Assembly (NCBI RefSeq): GCF_015207035.1
Contig: NZ_JADEXQ010000031.1
Location: forward strand, 1-57,633
DNA length: 57,633 bases
Reading direction: 5' to 3'
Origin: Romeriopsis navalis LEGE 11480
Lineage (GTDB): Bacteria; Cyanobacteriota; Cyanobacteriia; Leptolyngbyales; Leptolyngbyaceae
In this document: one piece after another, positions 25,377-33,811 of the stretch
Position numbering within the stretch: position 1 is the first letter of the stretch
Layout: each line of letters opens with the position of its first letter
Notes under the pieces: generated by a model
What the model saw: only the letters and a program-made list of their open reading frames with translations
Databases searched by the model: none
What the model was told of the DNA's origin: nothing
Position numbers and translations under genes: made by a program

Positions 25377-27014
25377 TTAGCTCACACCCAAACCGAAAAT
25401 TTCTTGTAACTGCTTTATCTCGTAGCGTTGCGTAAATTGACTAAACGATTCATCTGGTTCGCGCGATCGTTGATAACGGCGCACAATCCTGGCGATGACT
25501 TCGGGCAATTGGGTGGGGACGATCGATGTGACTAATAATCGCCCAAAGGTTTGATTGCTATCCCGGAGATAAATGTCATACCCATGCTCAGTCCCCATCA
25601 GCGCAATATCACTGCCGGAGGGTTGCGCACAGCCTTTTCCACAACCGCTCACATGAATATTAATCGGCTGATCCAGTTTGACGGAATCGGCTAAATGCTG
25701 GGTGATTTTGGCCGCATCAATTTGCGTTTCGGTGAAGGATGCCCCACAACCAGGCAGTCCACGGCAAGCAACTATGCCACCGGCTGGATGAGTCTGATCG
25801 TAAGCAAATCCTAGTGATTCAAGCGTTTGTTGAAATTCTGTTAACCGAGTTTTGGGGATATTCGGAATAATCAAATTTTGCCAAGGGGTCAGTCGTAATT
25901 CGCCGTTGCCATAGGTTTGAGCCAATTGTGATAGTTGGTGTAATTGATTGGATAACAGACGACCCAACGGCACAATCATCCCGACATAAGCCAAACCACA
26001 TTGTGATTGGTCATGCACCCCAATATGATCAAAATGTTGTTCCCACCGTAGGGGCGCGTATCCCGCGCCCTTCAATTTTATTGCCCCCACCGATCGCCTT
26101 TCAGATGGTTCATCCACGTTGGTTTCATGGGTGGTCATGGGCGCGGGAAATGCCATTTTTTTTACATTCCCCGATCGCGTTTCGGATGGTTCATTCACGT
26201 TGGTTTCATGGGTGGTCGTGGGCGCGGGAAACGCGCCCCTACCATTCAACTGTTTGCAAACCCGATCGCATCCTAAATAATCCACCACATCCCCCCAACG
26301 GGGTTTTCGACTACGCCGATGTTCGTTCACCGACACCGGAATCTGCGGTGCAAACTCTAAATACATCTGGCTAATTGCTGCCACTAACTCAATGACGTTG
26401 CCCGGTGAACACATCAACCACGTATCGCGTTGTCCAAACAACAACCGCATCTGGCTGGCTGATGTGGCAACAAACCAAACATCATTGCGGCGATCGCCAA
26501 TACTCACACCTTCCCCACCATCCAACCCAACGCTGAACTTCGCACTCAAAGGCGCTAACTCTGGATGACTGGAGAAATACTGATCAATTGCCTGCACCAA
26601 ACCGCTTGTATCCATCACTGCCGCTACATCAATCCCCGCTGTCGGACTCGCCATCACATTGCGCAGATGGTCGACTTCCGGCAACCGTGCCGCTAATCCC
26701 AAATCCTGTAACTGCGCGACAATCGCTGGGGCAATCTCCGGTTCCGGCAACCGTAACTGCACATTTGCCCGATTCGTCAGCCACACCTGCCCCTGCCCAA
26801 ACTGCGCCGCCACATCAGCGATCAACGTCGCCTGCGCACAATTCAAAACACCACCGGGCAAGCGAATACGAGTCAGAAACCCGTCCTGCGCAGCGGTTTG
26901 ATAAAACAATCCTGGACAAGCATCACCATCAGCCCTTGAAGGGGTGGAACTGAAAGTGGCAGAACTAACGCCAGCGCGTGACGACGCAGCAATACTCGAA
27001 ATACTAACGACCAA
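25377..27014 (-). CDS. cobG: Precorrin-3B synthase (CobG), sirohaem/4Fe-4S oxidoreductase-like
   Basis: This 545-residue protein (from the proposed TTG start) resembles nitrite/sulfite reductase half-domains: FLTRIRLPGGVLNCAQ and VWLTNRANVQLRLP at the N-terminus, and the cluster-binding ACRGLPGCGASF and HVSGCGKGCAQPSG cysteines near the C-terminus. CobG uses oxygen to make precorrin-3B ahead of ring contraction. I choose TTG 27014 because AGGAG sits 7 bases before it and it lies downstream of the riboswitch; GTG 27083 would fall right behind the aptamer. A 195-bp palindromic, internally duplicated element adds about 65 residues in the middle. A ferredoxin-dependent reductase is the alternative, but the operon supports CobG. 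Confidence 0.85.
   Translation of the reverse strand: MVVSISSIAASSRAGVSSATFSSTPSRADGDACPGLFYQTAAQDGFLTRIRLPGGVLNCAQATLIADVAAQFGQGQVWLTNRANVQLRLPEPEIAPAIVAQLQDLGLAARLPEVDHLRNVMASPTAGIDVAAVMDTSGLVQAIDQYFSSHPELAPLSAKFSVGLDGGEGVSIGDRRNDVWFVATSASQMRLLFGQRDTWLMCSPGNVIELVAAISQMYLEFAPQIPVSVNEHRRSRKPRWGDVVDYLGCDRVCKQLNGRGAFPAPTTTHETNVNEPSETRSGNVKKMAFPAPMTTHETNVDEPSERRSVGAIKLKGAGYAPLRWEQHFDHIGVHDQSQCGLAYVGMIVPLGRLLSNQLHQLSQLAQTYGNGELRLTPWQNLIIPNIPKTRLTEFQQTLESLGFAYDQTHPAGGIVACRGLPGCGASFTETQIDAAKITQHLADSVKLDQPINIHVSGCGKGCAQPSGSDIALMGTEHGYDIYLRDSNQTFGRLLVTSIVPTQLPEVIARIVRRYQRSREPDESFSQFTQRYEIKQLQEIFGLGVS
26048..26242. repeat. 195-bp inverted-repeat element inside cobG with an 81-bp internal duplication
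   Basis: GTAGGGGCGCGTATCCCGCG (from 26048) is mirrored by CGCGGGAAACGCGCCCCTAC (ending 26242). Between them, a block of about 63 bases (26092-26154) is repeated at 26173-26235, a period of 81 bases, or 27 codons. The translation contains FPAPTTTHETNVNEPSETRS followed by FPAPMTTHETNVDEPSERRS. No stop codon is introduced. Confidence 0.85.
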
Positions 27015-27021
27015 ATCGGCA

Positions 27022-27026
27022 CTCCT
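27022..27026 (-). promoter_or_regulatory. Ribosome binding site deciding the cobG start
   Basis: AGGAG on the minus strand is 7 bases upstream of TTG 27014-27012. CATCTCCGG at 27059-27051 contains CTCC complementary to GGAG, with a CCCG/CGGG mini-stem between them. The site can therefore be masked in a hairpin directly after the riboswitch aptamer. Confidence 0.6.
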
Positions 27027-27089
27027 GACCCGTGCGACGCGGGAAATAAACCGGAGATGTTGGCACTTGTTTGACGCAAGCACAACAGC

Positions 27090-27215
27090 ACTGAAACTGG
27101 CATTCTGACTTATGAGCTAACCCCCATTGCAGACGGCGAACCCCATTACAGTTGCGGCACAGCCCCGGAATCACACCGGACTTCCCCAATATTCAGCTTT
27201 AGCAGCGTATCATGG
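27090..27215 (-). ncRNA. Cobalamin (adenosylcobalamin-type) riboswitch upstream of cobG
   Basis: The minus strand shows the conserved core in order: GGGGAAGTCCGGTG, ATTCCGGGGCTGTGCCGC, AACTGTAATGG, then after a variable arm the B12-box-like AGTCAGAATGCCAGT (27110-27096). These are the hallmarks of the cobalamin riboswitch: binding of the cofactor blocks expression of the downstream genes. It would control cobG and, by cotranscription, the cobH-cobC run. The exact ends are approximate. Downstream, a hairpin can mask the cobG Shine-Dalgarno sequence, so a translational switch is more likely than termination, as no T tract is visible. Confidence 0.93.
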
Positions 27216-27281
27216 AGCGCAGTCCAGCAACGCAATGGACTAATTTTTCTTCAGATTTTGAATTCCGCAAGGGCAATCGCT

Positions 27282-28499
27282 ATGGACAAATGGCTCTCTG
27301 TCGTTGGCATTGGGGATGATGGTCTCGCGGGGCTGAGTCCCGTTGCCATGAGTCATCTCCAGCAAGCGCGCCTGATCGTTGGGGGCAAACGTCATTTAGC
27401 AATGTTGGCGGACGATAAGTTAGAAGGCGACGATCGACCCCAAATTGCTTGGTCTGGCCCCATTGCTGACACGATCACCCAAATTCTTACCCATCGGCCT
27501 ACGCCCACCTGCATTCTCGCCAGCGGCGACCCCATGTGTTATGGCATCGGCACCACCTTAATGCGTCATTTGCCATTGACTGAAATGACCATCTTTCCGG
27601 CTCCCTCCGCCTTCAGCTTGGCCTGTTCTCGTTTGGGGTGGCCCCTCCCAGAAGTTGAGACCATCAGCCTTTGCGGCCGCGATCCTGCTTTACTAAATGC
27701 CGTGATGTATCCCGGTGCCAAGATTTTGGTGTTGAGTAGCGATCGCACCACCCCCGCAACAGTTGCCAACTGCCTTATCGAGAAGGGCTACGGCAACACG
27801 CAAATGACCGTCCTTGAACATCTTGGTGGCCCGCAAGAACGGCAAATCCAAGGTCTGGCCCGCGATTGGACGCATACGGATATGCAAAATCTCAATACGA
27901 TCGCCCTCGAATGTCCGCCCGATGTTCTTGGATTCACCCGCTTTCCCGGTCTGCCTGATGATGCCTACCAGCATGACGGCCAACTGACTAAACGCGAGGT
28001 TCGGGCGATTACGTTATCAACCTTGGCCCCTAAACCGGGTGAATTACTCTGGGATGTGGGTGGGGGTTCTGGCTCGATCAGCATTGAGTGGATGCGCCAC
28101 CACCATCGATGTCAGGCAATTACAATCGAATCCCACCCTGAACGCTTACGGACAATCGCCCATAATGCCGCAAATCTTGGTGTCCCCAACCTTCAAATCA
28201 TCGACGGACGTGCGCCTGCTGCTTTACAAAACCGGCCCACCCCAGACGCAATTTTTATCGGCGGTGGATTAACTGTAGAAGGAGTATTTGAAACCTGCTG
28301 GGCCACCTTAAAACCCGGTGGTCGATTAGTCGCCAACGGTTTCACAGTGCAAACAGAACAACGGCTTTTTGAACTTCAACAAATCTACGGCGGTGAACTT
28401 AATCGCATCGCAATCCAACGGGCCCAACCCATCGGTAAATTCTTGGGGTGGAAATCGCTGGCACCCGTGACCCAGTGGTGTGTGACCAAACTACAATAA
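27282..28499 (+). CDS. cobL: Precorrin-6Y C5,15-methyltransferase, decarboxylating (CobL; CbiE-CbiT fusion)
   Basis: This 405-residue fusion methylates C-5 and C-15 and decarboxylates the C-12 acetate arm. The CbiE half (1-200) has SVVGIGDDGLAGLSP, ILASGDPMCYGIG and FPAPSAFSLACSRLGWPL. The CbiT half (from about 215) has KREVRAITLSTLAPKPGELL, the SAM motif WDVGGGSGSISIEW, AITIESHPERL and AIFIGGGLT. ATG 27282 gives the family-like MDKWLSVVGIG; a TTG at 27258 is less likely. It is divergent from cobG, and the roughly 70 bases beyond the riboswitch must hold both promoters. Confidence 0.95.
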   Translation: MDKWLSVVGIGDDGLAGLSPVAMSHLQQARLIVGGKRHLAMLADDKLEGDDRPQIAWSGPIADTITQILTHRPTPTCILASGDPMCYGIGTTLMRHLPLTEMTIFPAPSAFSLACSRLGWPLPEVETISLCGRDPALLNAVMYPGAKILVLSSDRTTPATVANCLIEKGYGNTQMTVLEHLGGPQERQIQGLARDWTHTDMQNLNTIALECPPDVLGFTRFPGLPDDAYQHDGQLTKREVRAITLSTLAPKPGELLWDVGGGSGSISIEWMRHHHRCQAITIESHPERLRTIAHNAANLGVPNLQIIDGRAPAALQNRPTPDAIFIGGGLTVEGVFETCWATLKPGGRLVANGFTVQTEQRLFELQQIYGGELNRIAIQRAQPIGKFLGWKSLAPVTQWCVTKLQ

Positions 28500-28563
28500 A
28501 AACATTGCAGCGCTTAATCACAGGGGATGAGAATCCAGGCTCTTACTGGCTTTATGCCGCAAG

Positions 28564-29721
28564 CTATTGGGCAAATCCGAGCATTGCGAAACAAGGGATT
28601 ATGGCAATAAAAAATGGCAAGACTTTCAGCCAGGTTCGAGGCTGTCCCAAAACCAATAGTAATAGGCAGAAAATATCCATAAAAACCCGGCCATAACCCA
28701 CATAGTAAGTGAAAATTAGCTCATTACTAAAGGCAAACAGCAAGGCTAGAAACCCAGCATAGATCCACAGCACGCGGTTATCAAAACGACGATTTGAGCG
28801 GGTCTGACCAATCCGACTGGACTTTTTGCGCAATAAATAAAACGTCAGGCAAAACACGCCAATCAACAACAGAAACAAATACGCCTCAAACAGATTTTTC
28901 ATTTGCCACCCACCCGAAATCAGGGCAGCAAATTTTCCCCCAATGTCAACCAAAGGTTGGGTGAAATTCAAACCAGCGCTGCTACTCCCCTGCTGCGACA
29001 GTCTTACAAGAACATAGACGTTCCAGCTCACGACCGGAATCAAACTCATGAACAAGATTTTGACCTGACGCCAGTTCCGATCGCCGATCGCACAAATCAC
29101 CAAGGACAGCCAGCCCAGCAGCAATGTTTCTCGGGTTAGACAACCAGCGGCAATGGCAATACCGGTAGCCCATGGACGTCGATACCGGAAACAACAAATT
29201 GCCAAAACCAACAGGGTTGTGCTAACTAAATCAGCAGTTGAGAAGATGAATGTCAGCCAGACGCCAGGGATACAAAGTACAAGTAAAGCATGCCATCGGG
29301 GTTCGCGAGTTTGGCGAAGTCCCCAACCCATCAAGCCCACCAAACTACTGATGCAAAGCGCATTGATCGCCACAAGCGCGGCGGGAATTAAGCGAGGATT
29401 ACCAAGGCCCAACAGATAGCCCAACATTGGATAGAAAATCCGCCGGTAACGATACAGCGGATTATCTAAGGCCAGAATCGTTGCCGGATTTTGCAACAGC
29501 GGGTCAAATGCAAGACTCAGAAACAGATGACCGTCATAGCCCAATTCCCCCTGATAAATCAGCGCTTTAGTCGCATCCAGGTAAGGCGAGAGGGGAATGA
29601 TTGAACCAATTCGAAAAAAGCCTGTGATGTTGCCCTGAAATTTTGTCCAGTAGCAAAATAAGTATACGCACAACGTAATTAAACTGGCGAAAATCACGTT
29701 TCGACGAACTGTCAATTTCAT
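28564..29721 (-). CDS. Polytopic membrane protein, probable GT-C-like glycosyltransferase of unknown substrate
   Basis: This 385-residue protein has about nine to ten hydrophobic helices. After the first helix comes a loop with acidic residues and YDGHLFLSLAFDPLL, a pattern (YDG before a helix) seen in membrane proteins of the GT-C or glycopolymer-formation type. Charged loops such as RYRRIFYPMLGYLLG are conserved-looking. I do not recognise an exact family and see no link to cobalamin synthesis, although the gene sits between cobL and cobK. It is convergent with cobL, with 64 bases between stops. Confidence 0.6.
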   Translation of the reverse strand: MKLTVRRNVIFASLITLCVYLFCYWTKFQGNITGFFRIGSIIPLSPYLDATKALIYQGELGYDGHLFLSLAFDPLLQNPATILALDNPLYRYRRIFYPMLGYLLGLGNPRLIPAALVAINALCISSLVGLMGWGLRQTREPRWHALLVLCIPGVWLTFIFSTADLVSTTLLVLAICCFRYRRPWATGIAIAAGCLTRETLLLGWLSLVICAIGDRNWRQVKILFMSLIPVVSWNVYVLVRLSQQGSSSAGLNFTQPLVDIGGKFAALISGGWQMKNLFEAYLFLLLIGVFCLTFYLLRKKSSRIGQTRSNRRFDNRVLWIYAGFLALLFAFSNELIFTYYVGYGRVFMDIFCLLLLVLGQPRTWLKVLPFFIAIIPCFAMLGFAQ

Positions 29722-29802
29722 TCTTTAGGCAACCGCATAGATGGACTAATCCGCGAGTTTATCCTCTCACAATCTCAATCTGAGCCTAAAGTAAATGCGG
29801 CG

Positions 29803-30585
29803 TTACACCGAAGCATCACGCCGAGGTGCTTGACGGCTTTCAAGCTGTCGCTCCACCCAAGCCACTACAGCATCAACATCATGCACCACCTCACCCACTG
29901 GCAACGCCGGACGGGGAATCATGACGACGGGTAAACCTAATTCCCGGGCCGCAATGATTTTGGCATAGGTGGCATTGCCCCCGCTGTTTTTACTGACGAT
30001 CGCCCCCACACGATATTTCTGCATCAACGCTTTTTCATCCTCAACCGAAAATGGGCCTTGTTGTAACAGCACTTTCCCCGGCGGGATGGGCGGGTCAGGC
30101 GGCGTAATCATCCGCATCAGGAACCAAAGCTGATCCAAGTGGGCAAAGGCTTTGAGTTCCTGACGACCGATCGTCAAAAATATTCGATCCGCCAACCCAG
30201 GCAACACGGCCGCCGCTGCCGCCTGATCAGCCACATCAATCCAACAATCATCCGATCGGCGCTGCCAACCCAAACGATTGAGTAGCAGTCGGGGAATCCC
30301 CTGCTGCGTCGCTGCCACCGCCGCATTATGAGAAATTTGAGCGGCAAACGGATGTGTAGCATCAATCACTAAATCAATTTTTTCGGTCTGCAAAAACTGC
30401 GCCAGACCGGCTACGCCCCCAAACCCCCCCCGACGCACTCGGCCCACCGTCGGAATGTTCGGTTTGGGGGTGCGCCCGGCCAGGGATGCAATCAGCTCAA
30501 CCTTCGGTAACGTGGCAACGCGGTCAATCACTTTCGCCGCATCACCGGTTCCACCAAGAATAAGGATGCGTTGAGTCATGGGCAT
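29803..30585 (-). CDS. cobK: Precorrin-6A reductase (CobK/CbiJ)
   Basis: This protein of about 260 residues reduces precorrin-6A with NADPH. The Rossmann start RILILGGTGDAAKVIDR, IDLVIDATHPFAAQISHNA, FLTIGRQELKAF, SKNSGGNATYAKIIAA and ARELGLPVVMIPRP are all typical of the family. The frame starts at GTG 30591; ATG 30585 or ATG 30579 is more likely, with AGG a few bases ahead of 30585. It is a single gene, divergent from the small lipoprotein gene and same-stranded with the membrane protein downstream. Confidence 0.93.
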   Translation of the reverse strand: MPMTQRILILGGTGDAAKVIDRVATLPKVELIASLAGRTPKPNIPTVGRVRRGGFGGVAGLAQFLQTEKIDLVIDATHPFAAQISHNAAVAATQQGIPRLLLNRLGWQRRSDDCWIDVADQAAAAAVLPGLADRIFLTIGRQELKAFAHLDQLWFLMRMITPPDPPIPPGKVLLQQGPFSVEDEKALMQKYRVGAIVSKNSGGNATYAKIIAARELGLPVVMIPRPALPVGEVVHDVDAVVAWVERQLESRQAPRRDASV

Positions 30586-30726
30586 AGGCACCTAAATCTG
30601 ATTTAATCCTGAGCGTTTACGGAGATTTTGCATAAGTTTGGGCAAGCTGTAATTACGTATCGCTTAGGTTAGGCCATCTATCGCATTCTTCATCTGGCTT
30701 CCTTCATATCTAGGAGATTTTATTTC

Positions 30727-31170
30727 ATGAGCTTATCTCGTCGTACCTGCGCGATCGCTGCTACTGCTTTTAGTTTGACGATCTTGACCACCGGCTGCAA
30801 CTCCAAAGTTGCACAATGCAACAAACTAATCAAAGTCGCCAATGCCGCAACAACTGAGCTGAAAACGATCAGCAAATCCGGCGGATCCAAAGGTGATCGA
30901 ATTAAGCAAATGGAACAATTCTCCACCGCTTTAGATAAACACTCCAAAGCCGTTCAGAATGTCGAATTAGAGGATGAGCAACTCCAGGGTTTCCAAAAAC
31001 GCTTGAGTGATTTATACATTTCGACCAGTAAAGCCAGTAATGGCATGATTGCGGCGGCCAAAGCCAAAAACATCAAAGGGTTAAAGGCTTCCTTGAAAAC
31101 CCTATCGAGCGGCGCCAAAACAGAGACTGATGTCGTAAGTTCGATTAATAGCTACTGTCAAGCCAAGTAA
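30727..31170 (+). CDS. Small putative lipoprotein of unknown function
   Basis: This 147-residue protein has a lipoprotein signal peptide ending in the lipobox LTTGC (Cys24). The mature part is helical and rich in Lys and Ser, with two further cysteines (near AQCNKL and the C-terminal SYCQAK) that could pair. The pattern suggests a helical bundle in the periplasm. No family is recognised. It has its own strong terminator just downstream, so it is probably monocistronic although it precedes cbiD. Confidence 0.7.
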   Translation: MSLSRRTCAIAATAFSLTILTTGCNSKVAQCNKLIKVANAATTELKTISKSGGSKGDRIKQMEQFSTALDKHSKAVQNVELEDEQLQGFQKRLSDLYISTSKASNGMIAAAKAKNIKGLKASLKTLSSGAKTETDVVSSINSYCQAK

Positions 31171-31201
31171 TTACATCAAACCACCGGTCGGCGTTGCGGT
31201 A

Positions 31202-31246
31202 AATCGTGCCTGGGCAATTCAACAAATTGCCCAGGCACGATTTTTT
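31202..31246 (+). terminator. Strong Rho-independent terminator after the lipoprotein gene
   Basis: A perfect 18-bp stem (31202-31219 with 31225-31242), containing TGCCTGGGCAATT and its complement, has a 5-base loop and is followed by TTTT. It isolates cbiD from the upstream gene. Confidence 0.9.
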
Positions 31247-31267
31247 CGCGGGTCCGCTGACTCACAA

Positions 31268-31298
31268 GCAGTCAGCCAACTTGCGGCTAACTGACTGC
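31268..31298. other. Inverted repeat in the cbiD leader
   Basis: GCAGTCAG (31268-31275) and CTGACTGC (31291-31298) form an 8-bp stem, extended by CC/GG inside, 39 bases before the cbiD ATG. No T tract follows. It could be a leader hairpin or an operator; no factor can be named. Confidence 0.4.
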
Positions 31299-31337
31299 GC
31301 AACTTAGGATAAAGAGATCCAAGCAGCGGCTCTACCT

Positions 31338-32432
31338 ATGGCTCGTACTGGCTACACCCTCCCGGTTTTTGCGGTTGCCGCAGCCAAAGCCGCGCTCCGC
31401 CACCTCCAAAATCCCGACCATCAACCAACGGTTGAACTTGATTTACTGCCCGAAGCCGCCACAATCCCCATTCAACAAGTTGCAAACCTGACGCCCGACT
31501 GCGCCCTCGGCATGACCCGCAGCGATCCGGGGGACAATCTCGATCTGACTCGCAACACACCAATTTGGGCCCGGGTCGAACTACAGTCAAATCCACGCGA
31601 CGACAAGCCACAACTGACGCTCCAAGCCGGCGATGGATTAGGCCGGAGTCTGACTGGTGAACCGGCAATTTACCACTATGCCAAACAACTATTCGATGCC
31701 AATATTTTGCCGTTCATTCCGGCCGGTCAATGCGCGATCGTCAGCATTATTCTGCCCCAAGGCAAGCAACTCGCAGAGCGCACCTCCAATGCTGCCTTTG
31801 GGATTGTCGAAGGTCTATCTTTACTCGGGACAAGCGGCATTTCCCAACCCTTCTCAGCCGAAGCGCACTTAGCCGAATTAAGACAAACCCTCAAAACCAA
31901 AGCCGCCCAATCCAAACACTTAGTTTTCTGTATCGGCAGTAATGGCTTACGCGTTGCCGATCGGCTACATATCCCCAAAAAAAACATCGTCCAAACGGGT
32001 AATTGGGTTGGCGCAATGCTCGTGGAAGCAGGACTACAGGGGATCGAATCGGCCCTCGTGCTCGGGTATCAAGGCAAATTGATCAAACTTGCTGGGGGGA
32101 TTTTTAACACCTCCAGTCATCTCGCCGACGCCAAGCTCGAAATCATCAGTGCGGCGATCGTGCGTCAAGGCGGCGACCTCGCCACAGCCCAAGCGATTCT
32201 CCAAAGTCCCACTGCGGATGCGGCCTACCAATTACTTCTCGCCCAAAACCAGGCCAAGCCGATCTTTACGGACTTAGCCCAGAAAATCCGCCAAAAAGCC
32301 ACGCAATACGTGCAAAAATATGCGGACGTTGAACTGCCGATCGACACAGTGCTTTTCGATCGACAAGGTCAGATCATCGCAGGCACTCTCACCAATTTCG
32401 AGCAAACAGGCTTCAAACAATGGCAGTTGTAA
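31338..32432 (+). CDS. cbiD: Cobalt-precorrin-5B C1-methyltransferase (CbiD)
   Basis: This 364-residue protein starts MARTGYTLPVFAVAAAKAAL, the CbiD N-terminal signature, and continues with VANLTPDCALGMTRSDPGDN, VSIILPQGKQLAERTSNAAFGI, VEGLSLLGTSGI and FCIGSNGLRVAD. CbiD adds the C-1 methyl group during deacylation in the cobalt-early pathway and stands in for CobF, which is not present here. ATG 31338 fits the family start. The stop overlaps the next gene by 13 bases. Confidence 0.94.
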   Translation: MARTGYTLPVFAVAAAKAALRHLQNPDHQPTVELDLLPEAATIPIQQVANLTPDCALGMTRSDPGDNLDLTRNTPIWARVELQSNPRDDKPQLTLQAGDGLGRSLTGEPAIYHYAKQLFDANILPFIPAGQCAIVSIILPQGKQLAERTSNAAFGIVEGLSLLGTSGISQPFSAEAHLAELRQTLKTKAAQSKHLVFCIGSNGLRVADRLHIPKKNIVQTGNWVGAMLVEAGLQGIESALVLGYQGKLIKLAGGIFNTSSHLADAKLEIISAAIVRQGGDLATAQAILQSPTADAAYQLLLAQNQAKPIFTDLAQKIRQKATQYVQKYADVELPIDTVLFDRQGQIIAGTLTNFEQTGFKQWQL

Positions 32433-33802
32433 TTGCAGGTGAACGGAGTGGCAGCGGCAAAACAACGATTACCTTAGCGCTCTTGTCCGCCCTACGGCAG
32501 CAAGGTCAATCCGTACAATCATTCAAGGTGGGACCGGATTACATCGATCCGATGTTTCATCGCTTCGCCACCGATCGCCCGTGCTACAACCTCGATGCCG
32601 TTTTAACCTCCGAGGCCTATCTGCGCGACTGCTTTGCGCGACATACACAGAATGTCAGTAATGCTGTCGTCGAAGGGGTCATGGGGCTATTTGATGGCGC
32701 AGCTGAACCCGCGGGCTATGGCAGTACTGCGGCAATTGCGAAACACCTAAACTTACCCGTGATTTTAGTGGTGGATTGTCGCAGTATGTCGCAGTCAATC
32801 GCCGCCTTAGTGCATGGTTATCGCACAATGGACCCACAGTTGCATCTCGCTGGGGTCATACTCAACCGCGTCGGCAGCGATCGGCATTTGGAAATTCTGA
32901 CCACCGCCTTAGCACCGTTACACCTACCCATTCTGGGCATATTTCGACGGGAAGATGAAATTAGTTTGCCAGATCGGCATCTGGGGTTAGTCCCCACGGA
33001 TGAGTTGCCAGAACTGCGACAGGTAATGCATAAGCTCGCGGCCTTAGGGCAAGCCGGCTTTAATTGGGAGCAGTTACGGCCATGGTTGAGCACCGTGGGA
33101 GCGGCGACGACCAATACTGCGAAACAGCCGATCCAGCCCCTGCCTAAAACCCGCATCGCAGTGGCCCGTGACGCCGCTTTCAACTTCTACTATGCGGATA
33201 ACCTGGAACAGCTCGAAGACCTCGGCGCTGAACTTGTCTACTGGAGTCCACTGAATGATCAACAAGTCCCCACAGGTATTCAGGGACTTTATTTCGGGGG
33301 TGGATTTCCGGAGATGTTTGCTGCCCCACTTAGCGCTAACCAAACGATCCGTCAAACGATTCGCACTTTAATCCAATCCGGCCTGCCAACCTATGCGGAA
33401 TGTGGTGGCTTGATGTATCTGGCCCAAGCGATTACCGACTTTTCTGGCAACGACTATCCCATGGTAGATATCCTGCCGACAAAAGCGATCATGGGCCAAC
33501 GCCTGACGTTGGGTTACCGCAGCGCGATCGCGCAAGCCAACACACCACTCGTCCGCCCTGGCCAATTGCTCCGGGGCCACGAATTTCATCGATCGCACCT
33601 GTCGATCGCCCCCACCCAAGCCCTATTTCAACTCCACCGCAGTACGCAGATTCAGGGTGCACCGATTACCGACCCACCCCACTGGGAAGGCTGGCACCAG
33701 CCTAATCTTCATGCCAGCTATCTTCACCTCCACTGGGGGGCAACACCGGAATTACCCCAACGCTGGCTACAGCAATGTGCCGCATTCACCAATCCCACTT
33801 GA
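32420..33802 (+). CDS. cobB: Cobyrinic acid a,c-diamide synthase (CbiA/CobB)
   Basis: This 460-residue ATP-dependent enzyme amidates the a and c carboxylates using glutamine. It shows VVIAGERSGSGKTTITLALL at the N-terminus, FKVGPDYIDPMFH, VEGVMGLFDGAAEP, and the glutaminase domain with LYFGGGFPEMFAAPL and the nucleophile region YAECGGLMYLAQAI, ending with HASYLHLHW. It overlaps cbiD by 13 bases, so the pair is coupled. Whether the substrate is cobyrinic (cobalt) or hydrogenobyrinic (metal-free) acid cannot be told from sequence; CobN in the window favours the latter. Confidence 0.94.
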   Translation: MAVVIAGERSGSGKTTITLALLSALRQQGQSVQSFKVGPDYIDPMFHRFATDRPCYNLDAVLTSEAYLRDCFARHTQNVSNAVVEGVMGLFDGAAEPAGYGSTAAIAKHLNLPVILVVDCRSMSQSIAALVHGYRTMDPQLHLAGVILNRVGSDRHLEILTTALAPLHLPILGIFRREDEISLPDRHLGLVPTDELPELRQVMHKLAALGQAGFNWEQLRPWLSTVGAATTNTAKQPIQPLPKTRIAVARDAAFNFYYADNLEQLEDLGAELVYWSPLNDQQVPTGIQGLYFGGGFPEMFAAPLSANQTIRQTIRTLIQSGLPTYAECGGLMYLAQAITDFSGNDYPMVDILPTKAIMGQRLTLGYRSAIAQANTPLVRPGQLLRGHEFHRSHLSIAPTQALFQLHRSTQIQGAPITDPPHWEGWHQPNLHASYLHLHWGATPELPQRWLQQCAAFTNPT

Positions 33803-33811
33803 TCAACTAGG

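Noticed and set aside
26041-26245. Repeats in cobG as a possible CRISPR array
   Set aside because: There are only two copies, with a period of 81 bases and no unique spacers, and the sequence is in frame with cobG. It is a duplicated palindromic element.
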